This document shows, piece after piece, positions 60,896 to 64,000 of a stretch of DNA of 64,000 nt. This DNA comes from Planifilum fimeticola (GTDB lineage: Bacteria > Bacillota > Bacilli > Thermoactinomycetales > DSM-44946). A program made the position numbers and the translations under genes. Every line of letters begins with the position of its first letter. The stretch's first letter is position 1. The stretch covers positions 84,174 to 148,173 of the forward strand of contig NZ_PVNE01000005.1 of assembly GCF_003001905.1 (NCBI RefSeq), written 5' to 3'. The notes beneath the pieces were generated by a model, which saw only the letters and a program-made list of their open reading frames with translations, ran no database searches and was not told where the DNA came from.

Positions 60896-60910
60896 CTATA
60901 TACTATATAT
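60896..60910 (-). promoter_or_regulatory. Operator-like AT-rich inverted repeat in the methyltransferase leader
   Basis: Near-symmetrical TATATA arms (CTATATACTATATAT) between the promoter and the start codon, a possible repressor site. Confidence 0.4.
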
Positions 60911-60942
60911 CACAGGTTAATTATTATTTCAATAAACTTTTT

Positions 60943-60971
60943 ATTATATCATAAATTAATAAATTTGTCAA
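60943..60971 (-). promoter_or_regulatory. Consensus sigma-A promoter of the methyltransferase gene
   Basis: Minus strand TTGACA (60971-60966), exactly 17 bases, TATAAT (60948-60943): a perfect match in both hexamers. Confidence 0.88.
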
Positions 60972-61352
60972 GTGTATTTGGGCGAAAGAGGAACATTCCC
61001 TTCGCAGACAATACTAGCTATGCGCGAATCATGCAGGTTGAATGATTGCAACGCCCCGGGAATTCAAAGGTTTGCTGATTGATACGTGCATAAGGATACG
61101 GGTATCGTTGGGCTCAACTCTCCCGGTCGGGAAGGTACCGAAGACTTCAGAGGCCTTCGAAGTGTCCCGCTCTCCTTTGAGAATTGAAACAAATCAAGGG
61201 GCAACCCCAGCGGGTGGCCCCTCCCCCATTCATGAGGTGGTCGTGCAGCGCCAAAGCGGAAACCATATCGACAGGAAAAACGGGGAACGTGTATGCCCCC
61301 GATAGGCAGAAGTTCGGCTTTTATGCGCGTCCCGACATGCACCCATTTGCGT
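60972..61352. other. Intergenic region upstream of the methyltransferase promoter
   Basis: 381 bases between the promoter and the alpha/beta-hydrolase pseudogene. Open frames exist on both strands but none resembles a known protein; composition suggests degraded coding sequence. No RNA gene seen. Confidence 0.4.
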
Positions 61353-62143
61353 CTAACCCAGGCCAATGCCCTGGAGGAATTTCCGAATCTCCGCTGCAAA
61401 CGCATCCGGATTGTCGAAATAAATCGCATGGCCCGCGTCGATATGAACGAGGGTTGTGTTCGGCCTCCGGCGGGCCATTTCTTCCGCGTGTGCCCATGAG
61501 AAAACCCTGCTTTGCGTGCCGTACAGGAGCAAGGCAAGGCCAGCCAGTCGCGCCAGTAGTCTCCGTTGAGTTCACGCTGCGAAATAATCATGTCTTCGGC
61601 TTGCGAAAGGCAGCCCCCAACCCTCCGGGTACTGACGCATCGAATATGTGTGGGGCGGCCCAAAGTGACCCAGAGCCGCAATTAGCGCCTCCCGCGTCGG
61701 CGCTCTGCGCGGCCAGCCGGCCACAAACGTCAGATCACTGTCGACAACCGCGCCGATATCTACAACGATCAGGGCAAGGACTCGATCGGGGCGGCGGACC
61801 GCCAATCGGTATGCGACCACGCCGCCGAGTGAGTGGCCGAGAACCACGGTTTTTTGCACCTAAATGATCCAGCAATGCCAATGCGTCGTCGACATACGGT
61901 CATTGGCGAAGCTGGACGGCCGGCCGGATTCACCGTGCCCCCTCTGATCCAGCGCGATCACCCGGTAGTTGTCCCGGATCGCCTCGGCGAGACCCTGCAC
62001 AAACCGCCCCTCGTTCATGTGACCGTGCAGCGCCAGAAGAGGGCGTCCGTTACCTCCGTAGTCAATGAACGACAACGTGGTGTCGGGGCCGTCAAAAAAA
62101 CTCTTTTGTACCCCCCATCGGATTCAAAGCGATCTTTTCGCAT
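61353..62143 (-). pseudogene. Alpha/beta-hydrolase pseudogene with about five frameshifts
   Basis: Joined fragments read MRKDRFESDGGYKRVF, LSFIDYGGNGRPLLALHGHMNEG, VIALDQRGHGESGRPSSF, YVDDALALLDHLG, TVVLGHSLGGVVAYRLA, LNGDYWRDWLAL, LLLYGTQSRVFSWAHAEEMA and HIDAGHAIYFDNPDAF, i.e. the whole alpha/beta-hydrolase fold with nucleophile GHSLGG and the catalytic His in DAGHA. The shifts occur near 62094 (A7 run), 61895, 61855 (A6 run), 61600 and 61520. About 255 residues if repaired. The original substrate is unknown. Confidence 0.8.
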
Positions 62144-62478
62144 CCGTTCCCGCCCCTTTCATTCCCTTTTCCCTATTGGAACGAATGTTCTTATGCGAGT
62201 CAAGTTCTGGAGGACGGTCCTCAACAAACCCTGAAGGGTTGGTTTTCCCGCATTCTAAAATCAATACAGCAGCATAATCAGCCGGAGGATGAATTTTTGG
62301 GATACAACGGGATTGAGCGGAATGGAAATCAGCTTCTAAGCGGCACCAACCTTTCCACCCGTTCCCGTTTCACCTTGCTTTCCCTCCCTTTACGACCCAT
62401 CCCCTACCCGTTATAATTAAGGTCGTACGTCCCGATCCCGGTGCCGTACGGGAACAAACCCAACCGAAACGGAAATGT
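62144..62478. other. Intergenic region upstream of tRNA-Sec
   Basis: 335 bases. It contains GAACGAATGTTC (62179-62190), a LexA-box sequence, a weakly coding-like frame on the plus strand (about 62225-62415), and TTATAATTAAG (62411-62421), a -10-like element about 55 bases before tRNA-Sec. No gene could be assigned. Confidence 0.45.
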
Positions 62479-62575
62479 GGGAGCGGATGGGGTGCTGGTG
62501 TCCCCCCCGGTCTTCAAAACCGAGCGGGAGGCGCGTCGCGTCTCCGGTGGGTTCGATTCCCACCCGTTCCCGCCA
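62479..62575 (+). tRNA. selC: tRNA-Sec (TCA)
   Basis: 97 nt. Acceptor stem of eight pairs GGGAGCGG/CCGTTCCC (one G-T), a long D-stem (GGGG/CCCC), anticodon stem with loop CTTCAAA giving anticodon TCA, a long extra arm (GCGGGAGGCGCGTCGCGTCTCC region), T-loop TTCGATT, discriminator G and encoded CCA. The long acceptor and extra arm plus TCA identify it as selenocysteine tRNA, partner of selD/selA at 43-46 kb. Confidence 0.95.
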
Positions 62576-62757
62576 GGAAACGGCGAACCTCAGACGAGGG
62601 GATCAGCCGTTTTTTCGTCTCCAGCTTGCCGAGCCGATCTATCTCCCGAAAAATATTACTAATATTTATAAAAGGTTCAATATATATTTTCGCTTGATCC
62701 GAGGAAAAAAATATTATATCTTTTAATTTGTATCCTATTTTCAGATGGGGGGTTTTC

Positions 62758-63741
62758 ATGAAAAAAGTCCTGCTTTCCTTTCTAGCCACACTCGTTGCCG
62801 TTTCGATCTCCGTACCGACCGCATCCGCGGCCAAAGACATCTTCAAGAACTGGAACGAGCTGTCTTCGCACTACCAAGAGGGCAAGGATTTCACCATCGA
62901 AACCCAATCCACATCCAATGATGTCATCATTCTGGCCATTCACGGCGGAAGGATCGAAAAAGGAACCAGCGAGTTGGCCAAAGCCATCGCAAAAGACGAT
63001 CACAGCTACTACATCTTCCACGCCCACGTCTACCACGACACCAACCAGGATCAGCGCAACGATCTCCATCTGACGGCCAAGAACTTCGACGAACCAAGAG
63101 CTCTTCAGATGACGGCGCAGAAAAACAAAGTGGTTTCCCTCCACGGTGCCAAAGGCACGGAAAAGATCGTGTACATGGGCGGACTGAATGAATATCTGAG
63201 GGACATCATCGACGCTGAACTGTCCGCCGCCGGATTCCGCACGGAAGAGGCTCCCGAAGATCTCAACGGGAACCATCCGGAAAACATCGCCAACAAGAAC
63301 CGCACCCTGGAAGGGGCACAGATGGAGCTCACCACTGCTCTGCGTGAGGAGCTGCTGGAAAATCCCGACCAGATGGAGAAATTCGCAACTGCCGTCCGGA
63401 AAGCCATCTCCAAGGCTTCTTCCCACCCCAAAGGGCGTACCTACGAATTCGGCAGCCACAATTTCTCCAACTATTTCTGGTTGAACAACGGAAACCCCTT
63501 CTATCTGACCCCGGAGGATACCATCCTGGGCGTCCAAAGCCCGTTGGATCCCTCCAAAAAGCAGAAAATCCGTTTTGACATTTACGATCAGAACGACAAG
63601 CTGATCGTGTCCCGCTCCGCGGAAGCCGTGGGTCACAAGCGCTTCAAGTATATTCTGGGGTTGCCGACCGGCTACTACAAGATCAAGGTCGTCAACGTGT
63701 CGGGCAATCCCTCCTGGATCTACGGCGGTCTTCAGTATTGA
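62758..63741 (+). CDS. Secreted poly-gamma-glutamate hydrolase-like protein (PghP family)
   Basis: 327 residues. Signal peptide MKKVLLSFLATLVAVSISVPTASA with AXA cleavage before AKD. The PghP/DUF867 domain shows VIILAIHGGRIEKGTSELAKAIA (zinc-binding His), SYYIFHAHVYHD, LHLTAKNFDEP, VSLHGAKG, VYMGGLNE, followed by a C-terminal beta domain (about residues 230-327). It probably cleaves poly-gamma-glutamate outside the cell; phages use such enzymes against capsules, and bacteria to remodel their own. ATG 62758 follows GGGGGG by 5 bases. Confidence 0.87.
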   Translation: MKKVLLSFLATLVAVSISVPTASAAKDIFKNWNELSSHYQEGKDFTIETQSTSNDVIILAIHGGRIEKGTSELAKAIAKDDHSYYIFHAHVYHDTNQDQRNDLHLTAKNFDEPRALQMTAQKNKVVSLHGAKGTEKIVYMGGLNEYLRDIIDAELSAAGFRTEEAPEDLNGNHPENIANKNRTLEGAQMELTTALREELLENPDQMEKFATAVRKAISKASSHPKGRTYEFGSHNFSNYFWLNNGNPFYLTPEDTILGVQSPLDPSKKQKIRFDIYDQNDKLIVSRSAEAVGHKRFKYILGLPTGYYKIKVVNVSGNPSWIYGGLQY

Positions 63742-63760
63742 GGAGCGGGCGACAATCGGC

Positions 63761-63792
63761 ATCCTGGACCACGAAGTCCAGGATGTTTTTTT
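63761..63792 (+). terminator. Terminator of the PghP-like gene
   Basis: ATCCTGGAC-CACGAA-GTCCAGGAT followed by GTTTTTTT. Confidence 0.9.
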
Positions 63793-63840
63793 AAGAGCCG
63801 GTAAAACGAAGAGGGATCGGCCTGTTCGGCCGATCCCTGA

Positions 63841-63878
63841 GACTGCTGACAAAGGTAGCAGGTCAGCAGTCTTTTTTT
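63841..63878 (+). terminator. Terminator-like hairpin in the IS left end
   Basis: GACTGCTGAC-AAAGGTAGCAG-GTCAGCAGTC followed by TTTTTTT. Confidence 0.8.
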
Positions 63879-63922
63879 GTCGAAATCAGAAGATAACACA
63901 AAAAGGATAAGGACGGGATGGT

Positions 63923-64000
63923 ATGTTTCAAACCCACTCCCATCGGCAAGGCAGTATTGAATTGGTCAATATCGAAGATTTGGTACCGCAGGATCACCTG
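63923..64000 (+). CDS. Transposase N-terminus (IS1182-like), runs off the window
   Basis: 26 residues visible: MFQTHSHRQGSIELVNIEDL then VPQDHL. The ELVxxEDLVPxDHL start is typical of IS1182/IS5-related DDE transposases. ATG 63923 follows AAGGATAAGGACGGG. The catalytic domain is outside the window, so activity is unknown. Confidence 0.65.
   Translation, partial: MFQTHSHRQGSIELVNIEDLVPQDHL

Larger units (their letters stand above)
63838..64000 (+). mobile_element. Left end of an IS1182-like insertion sequence
   Basis: The segment starts with GAGACTGCTGACAAAGG and carries a hairpin GACTGCTGAC...GTCAGCAGTC plus T-run (63841-63878), the kind of terminator many IS1182-type elements carry in their left end to block outside transcription. 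A transposase gene begins 45 bases later. The right end and target duplication lie beyond the window. Confidence 0.6.

Noticed and set aside
60972..61305. Small plus-strand frame before the hydrolase pseudogene
   Set aside because: No ribosome-binding site and no recognised domain; lies in a decayed region.

Overview
The window comes from a fairly GC-rich, low-GC-phylum (Firmicutes) bacterium of the order Bacillales. Many gene neighbourhoods match Bacillus subtilis: yjcF-yjcG, the comG operon, nifZ-thiI, ykoP/ykoN/ykoQ-like genes, an SR1P-type peptide, and yktB, yqzE and yutG homologues. The codon bias toward G/C in third positions, frequent TTG/GTG starts behind strong Shine-Dalgarno sites, and a selenocysteine system suggest a Thermoactinomycetaceae-like organism (inference; no rRNA is present).

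1-9 kb: the 5' part of a leucyl aminopeptidase, small conserved genes, a PhzF-like isomerase, a 2-oxoacid:ferredoxin oxidoreductase (korAB), a basic amino acid decarboxylase with its own extended -10 promoter, and a convergent SR1-like RNA encoding a 40-residue SR1P-type peptide behind a strong promoter with a CcpA-type site. 9-16 kb: a Y-family DNA polymerase under a LexA box, an M23 peptidase, a four-tRNA operon (fMet-Asp-Met/Ile2-Val), a YutG-type phosphatase, and an uncharacterised structured RNA in front of yjcG-yjcF. 16-20 kb: one 1083-residue protein built from about 40 tandem 20-residue repeats.

20-31 kb: a P-loop kinase coupled to a tiny basic protein, a SEC-C protein, secreted 3D-domain and VanW proteins, ispG, aroK, yqzE and thiM. 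31-35.3 kb: a complete seven-gene comG competence pilus operon with overlapping genes. 35-42 kb: tRNA-Gln, a metallophosphoesterase, a glycolipid-type glycosyltransferase, a TerC-family protein, the sulfur-relay pair cysteine desulfurase-thiI, and a LacI-type regulator.

43-47 kb: selD-selA. selD is itself a selenoprotein: an in-frame TGA at codon 17 is followed by a SECIS-like hairpin. The matching tRNA-Sec lies about 18 kb away at 62.5 kb; selB is not in the window. A Cys-type glutathione peroxidase and an S66 peptidase follow. 47-55 kb: a maltodextrin operon (malE-malF-malG, GH13, GH15) behind a cluster of LacI/CcpA-type operators.

55-64 kb: acetyltransferases, queF with a long structured leader, small metal-ribbon and coiled-coil proteins, an S51 peptidase, a MarR-GNAT fusion, then a decaying stretch (half an MFS transporter, a methyltransferase behind a consensus promoter, a five-frameshift alpha/beta-hydrolase pseudogene), tRNA-Sec, a secreted poly-gamma-glutamate hydrolase, and the left end of an IS1182-like element that runs off the window.
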